A DNA stretch of 64,000 bases from Archilochus colubris (Eukaryota; Chordata; Aves; Apodiformes; Trochilidae): NCBI GenBank assembly GCA_023079485.1, contig CM041083.1, positions 105,477,054 through 105,541,053 of the forward strand, given 5' to 3'. The notes beneath the pieces were generated by a model, which searched no databases, was not told where the DNA came from, and saw only the letters and a list, made by a program, of their open reading frames with translations. Position 1 is the first letter of the stretch, and every line of letters starts with the position of its first letter. The position numbers were made by a program, and so were the translations under genes. Of this stretch, positions 27,106-38,700 are shown piece by piece.

Positions 27106-28956
27106 CTTGCTCCCAGTTTTGAATCAGAGTCCTTGTTGTAGAGCCAGTGAACCCTTCAGTTAACATCCTTAATTATTCCACTTTATTCTGCCTAATTTTT
27201 AATCTCTGTTATGTATCTGTGGGTCCCTAAGACCCCTGATGGTCAATGGAGGCCACTTAAAAAGAGATGCCTACACTGTAGACAAATAGAAGGAAGCAAG
27301 AGAAACCCAGAGACTGGACAGAAGTAATTTCTCCAGTTCAGGCCAAGGTTATTATACCTTGACTAGTATTTTTAACATTTGTACTGCCATGAGAAGTGTT
27401 CGTAAAAATGACAAAGCCCCATGCTACCATGCTGGCTGTCTCCTCCCTCATTTCAGTTAATGGTGATCTAGTTTAGTATGTAGTTCCTGTGACCAAATGT
27501 GTAAATTTTGGGTTGAGATTAGTCATTTGCTTGAATCCACTGACTCTCCACTGCCTGTAATGCATAGAGTAAAGCATTAAATCATTGACACGCTGCATAG
27601 CCTGGATTCATACATCTGGGATAGCAGCAAAAAGACCTACAGCAGCTTTTGCTTTTTAGCAGTGTGTCTGGTGAATTCAAATGTTGGCTCTTTACACTTG
27701 CTAGACGGGGGAATAGTTATCATGACCAAACTCATGGCAGTTCAGAGGGTAAAAAAAAAAATCTCTAATTGTTCTCCAGGCAAAAGAAAATCTATATTCC
27801 TGATGCTTTTACTCAGGTTCAATTGCTTTAGCTTGTTCCAGACTCAATACGAGAACACCTGAAAAATTTCTTGGCATTTTGAGTGCAGTGCTCACATTTC
27901 TGACCATGTGGGAAGGAGGGGTGGCAAGGAGGAGGAGAAGACAGGAAAGACTGTGTCTCATATCTGAAAAAAGGAACCTGTGTTGACTCTAGGGCTTTGG
28001 TTTGACAGAACACCCCTGAGAGCCCTCATTTCCCCACTGGCATGTTTGATTCTCAGCAGGGTTTCAGTGCCTGTAGGATAGACAGCCTTCAGAGGACATG
28101 ACCCCAGAAGGTCTCTTTTCAAAATGCACTGGTGCACAATGAAGATATATGGGCAGAAGGGTCAGGGAAGGTGCAACCCAAGTAGCCACGCTTGCCCTAT
28201 GTTTGCCAGTCGTTACCTGGGAGTAAGACAGTAGAGTCAGCAAAACTTAGAGTGTGTAGGAAAGCAAGAATAAACTTGCTTTGAGGAAAAGGGGTGGAGA
28301 AAGATGACAGAGAGAAACAAAAGCTGCAGAGATGAAGAATGTTCCCCACCCTCCTCATGGCTCCCCACACTCCTCTCACCCAGTCCTGCTGACATGGCAA
28401 CCATCCCCTCCATGTGCTGGATGCCATGGGAGGACTGGGATCCATCAGTCACATGGGGTTATCCTTCTGGCAAGAAGCAACCATTTATCTTCCACCATGC
28501 AGGGGATGAAGGCTTAAAAAGAAAGATACCAGGAAAACTGTTGAGTTTGAGGATGCAAGTGGATGTCCTCTGTAACATGAGTCTTTCCACAGAGATGTCC
28601 ATAAATACATTGTGAGGGTTCATGAAGGCCCATGTATGCCTGGATGATCAGTGCAGTCCTCCTTGAGTCAAGCTAAGGAGGGGAAGGTGAATGCAGCCAA
28701 CACCCCTACAGTACTGGCTCCCATGGGATCTGAAGGCCTGGAAGGCTGTATTATTTCTGGCATTAAGGCTTAAAAGGTAGAATGTGTGAGTAGAGTGACA
28801 CATTAACAGGAGACAGACCGAGAGCCAGCATGGTACTTTCTAAGAGGTGTGATAAGTGATAGAGGGTTTGGTGGGGTCACTTGGCTTCTGAATGTGCCAT
28901 ACTATATGTGCAGTTGAACTGTTTAGCCCTGGAGGCTGGATTATAGATACTCATAA
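27106..28956. other. Intergenic DNA, no gene seen
   Basis: Unique sequence with short overlapping frames only. I see nothing to annotate. Confidence 0.6.
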
Positions 28957-29660
28957 ATTAACATCTTGAACTTGGGTTGCAATGGGGACATGAGACACCT
29001 CAGGACCAACTGCTTTGATCACTAGATCCACACTACACTTTTTGCTAACCCCTCTTCTTACATCAGTAAGAATTGAAAACTCAACCAATTCATGATCACT
29101 GCCCAAGATGCCTCTGACCACCACATCTCCCACCAGTCATTCTCTGTGCACAGATCTCTAGCAAGACACCTCCCCTGCTAGGCTCACCTACCAGCTATGT
29201 CAGGAAGTTCTCTTCCATACACTCAGGGAACCTCCTGGCCTGCCTGCTCTCTGCTGTGTTATATTTCCAGCAGACATCCTGTAGGCTGAAGCCCCCAGCC
29301 AGAACAAGGGCTGGAGACTGTGAGACTTCAGCCACTGCTTATGGGACACTTCATCTGCCTCCTCGTCCTGGTTGGGTGCTCTGTAACAAACTCCCAGCAC
29401 AGTATCTCCTTATTTGCCTTTCCCCCCATCCTTACCCACAAACACTCAACTTTATCATCACCAGAATAAAGCTCTATACAATACAAACACCCCCTAACAT
29501 AGAGCTACCCAACTGCCTCACCTTCCTTGCCTTTCCCTTCTGAAGAGCTGATAGCCATTCACTGCAGCACTCCAGTTGGGACAGACATCCCAGTGCCTGC
29601 TCCAGAGCCCTTCTCCTCAGTGACCTCACCAAAATGAGCTCATGAAGTTCTGAGCACAAT
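28957..29660 (-). mobile_element. CR1-type LINE, endonuclease-region fragment of ORF2
   Basis: Reading the - strand from about 29660 down gives decayed pieces of the CR1 endonuclease region in order: a GVLQ-like stretch near 29570, LGVCYRAPNQDEEADE (about 29397-29350) and DVVVRGILGSDHELVEFSIL (about 29127-29068). In intact CR1 elements, VGVCYRPPxQxEEADE and the SDH motif near the end of the AP-endonuclease-like domain occur in this order and spacing. The SDH residues (catalytic in this fold) are kept, but the frame is broken several times. No RT or 3' tail follows, so this is an internal fragment. Confidence 0.8.
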
Positions 29661-31734
29661 GTTCCTAAGCTGGAAGCAATACAAAATGAAGAAAGTTATG
29701 TGTTTACAGAGACAATACCTTGCCAGCTTTTAAACTAAAACCTTTGCTCACAGATAAGAAAAGGCTAACTCACTTTTTGAGGTCTAATTTTTTATTACTG
29801 AATAAGCCCTGGTTTTGGAGTGGAGCTTCCTTCAGCCAAGTGCCATTAAAGAAGACTAAAAAAGACACTTTTTCAGAATTTACAGCTTATGCCGTCTGCA
29901 GCCAGGTTGTAGGAGAATATTCAGAGGCAGCTTATAAACAAATCCATAGTTTTGTGTTAATGAAGCCAGAGTTTGTTCTTGAGTCATGTAATAGTTTGCA
30001 GAGCTATAAAACTTAAAGAAATATTATGCAGTAGCAAAACATTAAGGACTTTATTGTGTATATTTACAAAGTAGTTCAGTCAAAAGCATATGGAACCATT
30101 TAAAATGCCATTCAGCTGACATTGACTCGCCTACACTCTGTGAATATTTAGTGTTTAGTATAATTATAGATTTGCATCTACAAATGTGTATTCTTAATGT
30201 AGTTGACTGTGTGATAGAACCCTATTTTTATTATGGCCTTTGGTACCTGTGTATTTAAATTTGAACTTTTAAATACAAAAGTCTATGATAATGAGAATCT
30301 TGTGAGATTTATTAAGCTACAGAGCTGTGGACTTCAAAGAGCTCCCAATTATTTAAAAATAGAATAGTAGCATTTTCTTTCTTCCTTTCCATCCAGTGAA
30401 ATAAATTGCCTGATTTGGTGTTAGCTGTGTTTGCGTTTTTGCATACTACTTGGCTAAGAGAGTGTGCTGGGGAAAAAAATGAATCTTCATTTTCACTTCT
30501 AAGTCTAAAACTCTGACCCTTGGTATCTCGCTTGCATATAGTCAATCCACTTTGAACAAATATGTACTTTATGCATGCTAATTTGGTAGGATTCCTGACA
30601 CAAAATTGCTTGCTTTCACAAGCATGCCATGAAAGTGGTGGTTCTTTTGTTTGTTAGGAATTCTTTTTGTTTGTTTTGTTTTGCTTTTTAAGGGCAATTT
30701 TGTAATCACAAAAAGGCAGTATCATCCTCTGCTCTGTGTCAGTCTCAGCAGCATCAGGTATTTCATTTGGGCTGATGATGGACTGGACTGATACCACTAC
30801 TATCTCCCAGGCAGTATGCAGCCCATGAGACTGCAGCCGAGTGCTTGCAAGTGAGTTTGCCTTCAAGGTCCTGAAACTGGGAGGCAGGTGAGAGTGCATA
30901 ATATATTGAAGTCTCAGGATCTTGAATTGCTCAAGCACATGTTTTGAATGCACAGGGCTGCTAATGCTGCAGAATGCTCCTTTTTTCAACTAAATTGTTA
31001 CAGTATTCACATATGGCTATCAAAACCATATGCCAGGGCTCATAATTTTAGGCAGAGCAGTAGAAGACTGAGGTACGTAAAAAGATGTGTTTTGGAGGTT
31101 CTTTTTAATGTCTTTGGTTCCCAAGCCTCTGATGAGACCTTACAGTCAGGATAATGACTGGAAAACCTTCTAGAGTGAAACCAGCAGGAAAAACTGAGGA
31201 TGTGGGTGTTTATTCCACATCCTTAGGGCTTCAGAGCTGTCTCTGCTTCTTAAAGTAGGGCCATAAATTGTCCATAGAATATAGGTTTGTACATCTCAGT
31301 CTTCCAGAATCCATTCAAGGTTTAATATTCTGCTCATAAAATGCAGCTGAGGTTTTTGCCTCTTTTTTATTTTATATTGACCTGACTTTTAACAAAGAAC
31401 TCCTAAACTTCCCGATTTGGGTGGGAAAAAAACCCAAACCCTGACTTACAGGAACTTTCTTGGGCTCTTTTTTATCCCATGCTTAGTTAAATTCATTCTC
31501 TAAGATGACACAAGCTGAGCAGAAGAGGTCCCTCCAGGTGCTGAGCAGTCACCTCACTGCAGGCAGGATGCTCTGGGGGACAAATGGGAGAAGTTTGTTT
31601 GCAACTTCTGCAGCTGAGGACTTGAGCTCTCTTGTGTCCGCTGAGGAAAGCTCCTGTCCCTAGGCTTATCACTTGAAAATAGAGACTATGATGAGACCAT
31701 CTAACTCTTCATATTCTTAAGTCACGAAGAGCTG
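29661..31734. other. Intergenic DNA, no gene seen
   Basis: AT-rich unique sequence up to the LTR start. The open frames (maximum 111 codons) are short and unlike known proteins. Confidence 0.6.
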
Positions 31735-32212
31735 TGTCATGGTTTAAAACAGGCTGGTAACAACCAGGCTTCCCCTCACTCTCGCCCCATCCCCACTGTG
31801 GGACAGTGTGTGAGTCTGACCTCACTGATTTGCAATTGTCTCAAAGGAGCAATTTTAATATGAATATCCCTGGGTAGGGTGGAGGACCTGTCTGGCCAGA
31901 GCTGAGCAGGGTGTGACACCTCGGAATGTGATAAAACCTACTGGATGGAAACTGTTCTTCTCTGAGCACCAGCCTGCAATGCTGGGACATCCCTCCAGGC
32001 ACGACTGAGCCACCTTGGTTGTACTTGGTAAGTGCCTGGCTAAGGGGGCTGGAGCAGAGCAAGGATGGCATCAGGAAGAAAAGAACTGTTGAATGGGTGG
32101 AGACTAGTACCCTTTCCTGAGGGCCAACCTTCAATGCTGGGACACCCCTGGAGGCACGATTATGTACCTGGATAAAGTGGCTGGAAGAGGGTGGGAATGG
32201 CATCTGGAAGAA
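31735..32212 (+). mobile_element. Retroviral LTR, 5' part (split by a CR1 insertion)
   Basis: The LTR begins TGTCATGGTTTAAAACAGGC, the start common to a group of avian endogenous-retrovirus LTRs. It holds an internal tandem duplication with a period of about 155 bp: CAATGCTGGGACA at 31977 and again at 32132, each followed by GGCATCxGGAAGAA. The second unit is interrupted at 32212 by CR1 and resumes at 34291. The counterpart 3' part is at 34291-34796. No envelope, gag or pol frame is associated with it. Confidence 0.8.
31942..32212 (+). repeat. Tandem repeat inside the LTR (two units, about 155 bp each, second one split)
   Basis: Unit 1 runs from about 31942 to 32093. Unit 2 runs from 32094 to 32212 and continues after the CR1 insert at 34291-34309, where AAGAAATTGATGAGTGGGTG matches the unit-1 end AAAGAACTGTTGAATGGGTG. 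A partial third copy begins at about 34310 (GGAGGACTACACCCTT). Such duplications are common in the U3 promoter region of retroviral LTRs. Confidence 0.75.
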
Positions 32213-34201
32213 GATGAAGATCTTCAAAGAGCAAGTTTTGAAAGCTCAGGAGCAGGCTATCCCGGTGTGCCGAAAGGCGAGCCGGCGGGGAAGACGACCA
32301 CTCTGGCTCAACAGAGAGACTTTGAAGGAAATTAGGATTAAGAAGAGGGCCTACCGGTTATGGAAAAAAGGGTTATCTACTCAAGAGGAATTCAGGAATA
32401 CAGTTAAGTTATGTAGGAAAAAAATTAGAGACACAAAGGCACAACTTGAACTAAATCTCGCCACCTCTGTGAAGGATAACAAAAAGTCCTTCTACAGATA
32501 CATCAGTGGCAAAAGGAGGGGCAAGGAAAACATTCATTCTTTAATGGACATGGACGGGAATGTAATTGTCAAAGATGAAGAAAAGGCTGAGGTATTTAAC
32601 ACTTTCTTTGCCTCAGTTTTTAACAGTAAAATGGGCTATCCTGATGACAGCTGGCTTCTGGAGCCTATAGGAGACAAGAATCTAAACACTCTCCCTGCAA
32701 TCCAGAAGGAAACTGTCAGTGATCTACTGGGCTGCTTGGATCCCCACAAGTCTATGGGACCAGATGAACTCCATCCAAAGGTGATGAGAGAGTTGGCAGA
32801 AGAGCTCGCCACGCCTCTCTCTATCATCTACCAGAAGTCCTGGCTCACTGGGGACATCCCAGATGACTGGAAGTTGGCGAATGTCACGCCAATCCACAAA
32901 AAGGGCCGGAAGGAAGACCCGGGAAACTACAGGCCCGTCAGCCTGACCTCAGTGCCTGGCAGGGTTATGGAACAGATCATCCTGGGGGCAATCACACAGC
33001 ACCTGCAGGATGGACAGGGGATCAGGCCCAGCCAGCACGGGTTTAGGAAGGGCAGGTCCTGTCTGACCAACCTGATCTCCTTTTATGATCAGGTGACCCG
33101 CCTGGTGGATGAGGGGAAGGCTGTGGATGTGGTCTATCTGGACTTCAGCAAGGCCTTCGACACCGTCTCCCACAGCATCCTCCTGAGAAAGCTGGCTGCC
33201 CACAGCTTGGACAAGCGTACTCTGCACTGGGTTAGGAACTGGCTGGAGGGCCGGGCCCAGAGAGTGGTGCTGAATGGGGCTGCTTCCAGTTGGCGGCCGG
33301 TCACCAGCAGTGTCCCCCAGGGATCAGTGCTGGGCCCAGTCCTGTTCAATATCTTCATTGATGACTTGGATGAGGGGATTGAGTCCATCATCAGCAAGTT
33401 TGCCGATGACACCAAGCTGGGGAGAAGTGTTGATCAGCTGGAAGGCAGGAGGGCTCTGCAGAGGACCTGGACAGACTGGAGAGATGGGCTGACTCCAATG
33501 GGATGAGCTTCAACAAGGCCAAGTGCCGGGTCCTCCACTTTGGCCACAACAACCCTATGCAGCGCTACAAGCTGGGGACAGAGTGGTTGGAGAGCAGCCA
33601 GGCAGAAAGGGACCTGGGAATCTGGATTGACAGGAAGCTGAACATGAGCCAGCAGTGTGCCCAGGTGGCCAAGAAGGCCAATGGCATCCTGGCATGTATC
33701 AGAAACAGCGTCACCAGCAGGTCCAAGGAGGTGATTCTGCCCCTATACTCAGCCCTGGTAAGGCCACACCTTGAGTACTGTGTCCAGTTCTGGGCCCCTC
33801 AGTTCAAGAAGGATATTGAGGTCCTTGAACAGGTCCAAAGGAGGGCAACCAAGCTGGTGAAGGGACTCGAACACAGAACCTATGAGGAGAGGCTGAGGGA
33901 GCTGGGGCTGTTCAGCCTGAGGAAGAGGAGGCTCAGGGGAGACCTCATTGCTCTCTACAACTACCTGAAAGGAGGATGGAGCCAGGCAGGGGTTGGGCTC
34001 TTTTCCCAGGCAACTCTCAGTAAGACAAGAGGGCATGGTCTTAAATTGTGCCGGGGGAAGTTCAGATTGGATATTAGAAAGAATTTTTTCACGGAAAGGG
34101 TGATCAGACATTGGAACGGGCTGCCTGGGGAGGTGGTGGACTCTTCGTCCCTGGAGACATTTAAAAAGCGACTCGATATGGCACTGAGTGCCATGGTCTA
34201 G
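32213..34201 (+). pseudogene. CR1 ORF2 remnant: reverse transcriptase with one frameshift
   Basis: The first frame (to 33506) encodes about 430 residues: a basic linker ([12 protein letters not shown], residues 25-36), [20 protein letters not shown] (76-95), the RT fingers ([35 protein letters not shown]), [14 protein letters not shown] (285-298), motif [15 protein letters not shown] (307-320), motif [21 protein letters not shown] (376-395) and motif C FADD (396-399). All three catalytic aspartates are present. About 60 nt after FADD the frame shifts, and the C-terminal part runs on in another frame (33503-34201: [15 protein letters not shown] to MALSAMV). Around 33461 this copy is one base short compared with the copy at 21.9 kb, which explains the shift. 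It is not functional, since it lacks an endonuclease and is frameshifted, but it is little decayed. Confidence 0.93.
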
Positions 34202-34290
34202 TGACTGTGGCGGTAGCTGATCAAGGGTTGGACTCGATGATCTCTGAGGTCCCTTCCAACCCAGCCTATTCTATGATTCTATGATTCTAA
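32213..34290 (+). mobile_element. CR1 LINE, 2.1 kb, near-complete reverse transcriptase, inserted inside an LTR
   Basis: This is the longest CR1 in the window. It lacks the 5' UTR, ORF1 and the endonuclease domain and starts in the linker between endonuclease and RT. It continues through the whole RT, the C-terminal region and the 3' UTR to ATTCTATGATTCTATGATTC. It sits in the second tandem unit of the surrounding LTR, so it is younger than the LTR. AAGAT occurs at both edges (32211-32215 and 34289-34293) and could be a 5-bp target duplication, although CR1 usually leaves none. Confidence 0.95.
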
Positions 34291-34796
34291 GATAAGAAAT
34301 TGATGAGTGGGTGGAGGACTACACCCTTCTGCTCTCCTCCAGGCAGCCTGCCTTCTAGCGACCCTGGCTGACTGACAGCTGCCCCTTAAAGGCACTCAGG
34401 GGTATGTATATATTGCTGTCCATGCTCTGGTGGGCATCGTCTTTTGACCCACCGCCATTTCTGCACCAGACCCTGCCCAGGATCAGCACCATCCTGAAGA
34501 ACCTCGCTGGACAGCTGGACCCCTGGTGGTGACTCTCTCTCTCTCTCTCATTCTTCCCACTTTCTTACCCTTTATTTCTCCACTTTTCTCTCTCTCATTC
34601 TTTCTTACCACTTTCTTACCCCTTTTCCTCTCTCTTTCTTAAATCTTCTTTTCCTCTCTACCTCTTTTGCCTGGCTCTACATTTTTGCCTGTGTCAATTG
34701 TTAAATAAAATCTTCTTGCACCTGACCTTTTCTAAGGTTGGACTTTGTTTCACGTATGCAAAACAAAAATAAATTTTAATGTTACCTCGGACCGCA
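34291..34796 (+). mobile_element. Retroviral LTR, 3' part, with TATA box, poly(A) signal and pyrimidine tract
   Basis: This continues the LTR broken at 32212. TATATAT (34407-34413) is a candidate promoter TATA. A CT-rich stretch of about 140 nt follows (34530-34672, with a (CT)n run at 34534-34550). AATAAA at 34704-34709 has a GT-rich stretch behind it. The LTR probably ends at CA (34795-34796), five bases before a primer binding site. The total LTR without CR1 is about 985 bp. Confidence 0.75.
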
Positions 34797-34801
34797 ATGT
34801 T

Positions 34802-34825
34802 TGGCGTAGTCGGCAGGATTGGAAC
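34802..34825 (+). promoter_or_regulatory. Retroviral primer binding site, serine tRNA type
   Basis: TGGCGTAGTCGGCAGGATT is the exact complement of the last 19 bases of vertebrate tRNA-Ser (AGA/TGA family, ...CCTGCCGACTACG plus CCA). The match extends to 23 of 24 bases, with one mismatch at 34821. Its position just after the LTR end is that of a reverse-transcription primer site. It marks the LTR as the 5' LTR of a provirus whose body is missing. Confidence 0.8.
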
Positions 34826-35768
34826 AGACAGGGAGGAGGAAATCCAACTAAAGGCTCCTTAATCCAGACAAGGACAGAGAGGTTTTCACTCTCCAGTTAC
34901 ATTAACGGGCAAAAAAAGAGACAGACTCAACTTGGAGAGAAAAAAATTAATCTATCAGAACAGGAGAAGGAGAAAAACATAACCAGATCTTAAACACCTT
35001 CCCCAAACCCCTCCCTTCTTCATGGGCTTGCGTGGCTGCCTCCCCCTCAGGGCACAGGGAGGGGCAGGGGGGGTTCAGGATCAGCTCTCCACACGGAGTT
35101 TCTGCCGCTCCTTCCTCCTCAGGGGGAGGACTCCTCACGTTCTTCCCCTGCTCCAACGCGGGGTCCCTCTCCCGGGAGAGTCCTTCAGGAACCCCTGGGA
35201 CACGAGTCCCTCCCACAGGTGCAGTCCCTCAGGCACAGACTGCTCCCGCCTGGGCTGCACGCAGAGTCACGGCTGCTGCGGGAGCACTCACCTCCTCTGC
35301 CTGCAGATCCACGTCTGCTCCACCATAGTCCCCCACGGCTGCAGCTCCACATCTGCCCCACCGTGCTCCTTCAAGGACTGCTCCACCATGCTTCTTCAGG
35401 GACTGCTCCACTGTGCTCCTCCATGGGCTGCAGGGGCACAGCTGCCATCTCACCCCAGGCTGCAGGGAAACCTCTGCTCGGGCACCTCCTCCCCCCCCTT
35501 CCTCACTGACCTTGGTGTCTTCATTCTGACATTACTCTCACCTCCTCTCTTCTGCTCTGCAAGTCTGTTTTTTAAAAATTATTTTTACATTGTTATTTTC
35601 CCTTTCTTGAATATGTTAACTCACAGAGGTGCATCCAGCGTCCCGTATCTGTTTGGCCCTGGGCAGAGGCAGGGCCAGGAATGGAGTTGGTTGAGCTTCA
35701 AGCAGCTTCTCACAGGAGCCACCCCTGTGTTCCACCCCGCTACCAAAACCCTGCTGCCTAACCCCAAA
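34826..35768 (-). mobile_element. Endogenous retrovirus LTR, opposite orientation (class III-like by recollection)
   Basis: Read on the - strand, this matches a common avian ERV LTR: GGTTTTGGTAGCGGGG-like and GTGGCTCCTGTGAGAAGCTG sequences near the start (about 35760-35700), a GC-rich middle of short repeats (CACGGTGGGGCAGATGTGGA and similar), then GAAGGGAGGGGTTTGGGGAA, a degenerate AATAAA region, and CCAAGTTGAGTCTGTC and GAGTGAAAACCTCTCTGTCC near the end. Its 3' end appears cut at the junction with the serine-type primer site. The 261-codon frame on the + strand here is a chance antisense frame. The class assignment is from memory and unsure. Confidence 0.65.
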
Positions 35769-38700
35769 AAAGCTGTATCTCTTCATTGTGGTACACTGAA
35801 TGAATGAGCTCAGTTTGGCTGGTGAGTATGGGGCTAAACCTTGCCACTTTAGGAAAGACCAGGATGAAAACAGCTCTTTTGGGATATCTACCTGCAGCAT
35901 GGCAGGGAGGGGTGGGCACTGCCTGTCTTATTGCCTCCTTCTGTGTCTTCTGTCCCAGGAGCATCTTACCATGAAGGGGTTCATGTAGCTTTGCTGCAAG
36001 GGTAGAAGGGACTTAAAGGCCAGCAGATGGTGGCAATTTGGGTGATTGAGATGTAGAAGCTGCCTGACCTTGAGCCCATTCCCCCCACTGCTACCTGAGC
36101 TTCAGTGTACATAGGCTGGTCTGTTGTTGGGACACTCACCTGCCCAATAGGTTTTCTAATTGCACATACTTTTTTTAACATGGCATTACAGACAGAAGTT
36201 CAAAATGCCATTTACCCATGTGCCACGGTACCAAGACCACTTTTCTGTCTGAAGTTCAGATTTGAAAGCTGAAGCCACCTTCAATTTGCATTTGTATTGT
36301 TCAGCTTAAACATGAACTCAGTAGCAACTTCAGCTGGAATTGCAATGAATCCCAGGTCTTTAATATTGGCAGAAGGCTAGGGAAGGTTGGAGTTCTGAGG
36401 CATCCACAAAATTACCATTCTGATTTGCATTATGTTGCTTAATCATTATGTTTAAATGTTACATTATTTGATCAAAGTCATGCTCAGAATGATGATTCAG
36501 TCCTTTGATGGGACTGGTATATGTTCAGTCAAATTAAAGAGAGTTTATTCTCTTAATGGGTCACTTGCCTTACAGCACTGTTTTATTTTAATGATTCTGA
36601 GTCACAGATGTGATTATGCATTAAGATATCAATACAGACCAAAGACAGGAGCAGCTACCTTGGCTAGGCACACTCCGCTGTGGTATTTCTCTTACAGGAA
36701 GGGTGTATATGCCTGCATTCCATCAAAGCCACACCTTGGACTCCTGTGCTCCAGACATGCCTACCTGTATCAGGTATTATGGATGGTAAATGTTCTCCAA
36801 GGCTTGTGCCAGGTAGGGTACACCCAGACACCAGCACCTTTCAGGGAGTCCTGACAGACTGACACATTGGAGGGAAAACACAGAGGCTGTCTCTTGGAAT
36901 CTCTGATGCAGATCCCCAGCCTTCCGTTTGTGGTCACCACAAGAAACTGCTGGGCTTAGGTGGATCTTTGCTCTAATGCTGTATATCCATTTGCATGCTT
37001 CAGGTGTTCCTTATTCTTTCTGTACTCGTCTGGGTTAAGAGTAGTCTTGGTCATGTCAGTACTAAGCAATGCAAATCAGACTTTTCTCTCTTTACTTTGA
37101 GCCTCCATTGGTGTGTCCTCTGGTCTCTGATGATCAAGCATTCAAGAAGGTCTGAGTGAGGGCGCTGGTTGTTTTCTGGATAAACTACAGATTCTAAGTG
37201 GGATTAGCATCATGGATTAAATCTTTTTCTGTCTCTGTGTATTTCCTTCTCTTGGGAGAGGCTGAGGTCTCTGTGGGCACATGAACCTTTAGTGTGCACC
37301 AATATCAGCACATTTGATGGAGGACATCCTGAGACCCTTCATGGACCAGGACAGAACTACAGCTTTAAGGCTGTCCTTGGCAAGCAGTGCCAGTCCCTTT
37401 CATTTATGGGAACTTTCAGGGATAACATCTATGCTGGGGCATTGAATAGAGTTCCATTCTCTCTACCTAGTTTTTATACATCTTTTTTATACCAACCATG
37501 TAAAATTTAGGATTTACAAAACACAGGCTGTTGACTGCTAAACTCTTTTGGTTACTGAATTTTGACAGCCCACAGACTTTCATTACAGATTTTCTAGCAA
37601 CCCTATTGCCAAAATCAGCCAAGTGCCTGGCAATGCAGGTTTTTTATGCCACAAAAACGAAAGACAAACTGTATTACAACACTCTGGATAGCTAATGGGT
37701 ATAATTGATATCTTTAAAAAAAACTGAGCTAATTGCAGCTCAGTCTTTCATTGCTGTTTACACCAGCTCTAGGTCTAGGGAGACTTTATTTTGTGGCAAA
37801 TAAAGGTTTCTAACTATCATACCTGCAAGGCAGGTGGTGATCATCTTTTGTAGTGCTGTGTCCCTGGCAGCAGCCCATGGGCTCCATGGTACCTCCTCGG
37901 GTGCTAAAGCCCCTTTGGCCATGGTTCAGCTTCCCAGATCTGGTTCTCACAGTGCTAGCAAGCAGAGTTTCTCCAGGTGGTGACGTGTGTGTAAGGCACA
38001 CAGTCAGATTCCAGCCCTCACTATGGCTAGGAAGATTTTGTAATACCACAATTATCATTGTTGGGCTGGATGCTGGTTAGCATAAACTTCTGGTGCATTC
38101 CCATATTGCCTGGACATCACAGACACCCACAGCTCCTGGGCCACTAATGCTTGGTAAAGGGGCAACAGCAGCTACCACCTGCCAGACCCACCAGGCTGGG
38201 AGTCTCCAGTGCCCCCCACCCTGGGCCAGCCAGCGTGGCCCTCAGGGGTACAGCCTTCCCCCTGCTCTCCCTCCAAGGGCCAGACAGATTCTTTGCAAAA
38301 AATAATTCACAAAAGTAGAACTATCACTCCCTAACACTTTTTATTTTTTATGTATATATAGTAGGTTGAAGGACAAGGGTGTCTAAAAGTTGCTTAACAA
38401 ATTTTTATTTTTCTACATTTGGGTTTTTTCTACATTTGGTTTTTTTCTAGAAATTAAATTAGATTACTGGAGTTTAGATCCCTCCTGACAGCATGGCAGG
38501 GACCACTGCTGGCCACAGCTTGGGTTCGGTCCCATCAGTGTGCATTGATGGGCTGGAGGGATGCAGAACTTTTCCCATAAACTCTTTTTAGGGAAGCAGC
38601 CTATGGGGGAAATGGGATTTTTGTCTGTTTCTTCCCAGCTCTCATCTTAATTAAATGGTAAAATCCTGTGCTTGAAATGCTCTCCAGAGCTACCCCTGAT

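Noticed and set aside
34802..34825. Possible tRNA-Ser gene
   Set aside because: Only the complement of the tRNA 3' end is present, with the CCA complement, directly behind an LTR. This is a primer binding site, not a tRNA gene.
35022..35807. 261-codon open frame, Ser/Pro/Cys-rich
   Set aside because: It is antisense to an ERV LTR with GC-rich short repeats. It has no known domain, and parallel frames are open in the other phases too.
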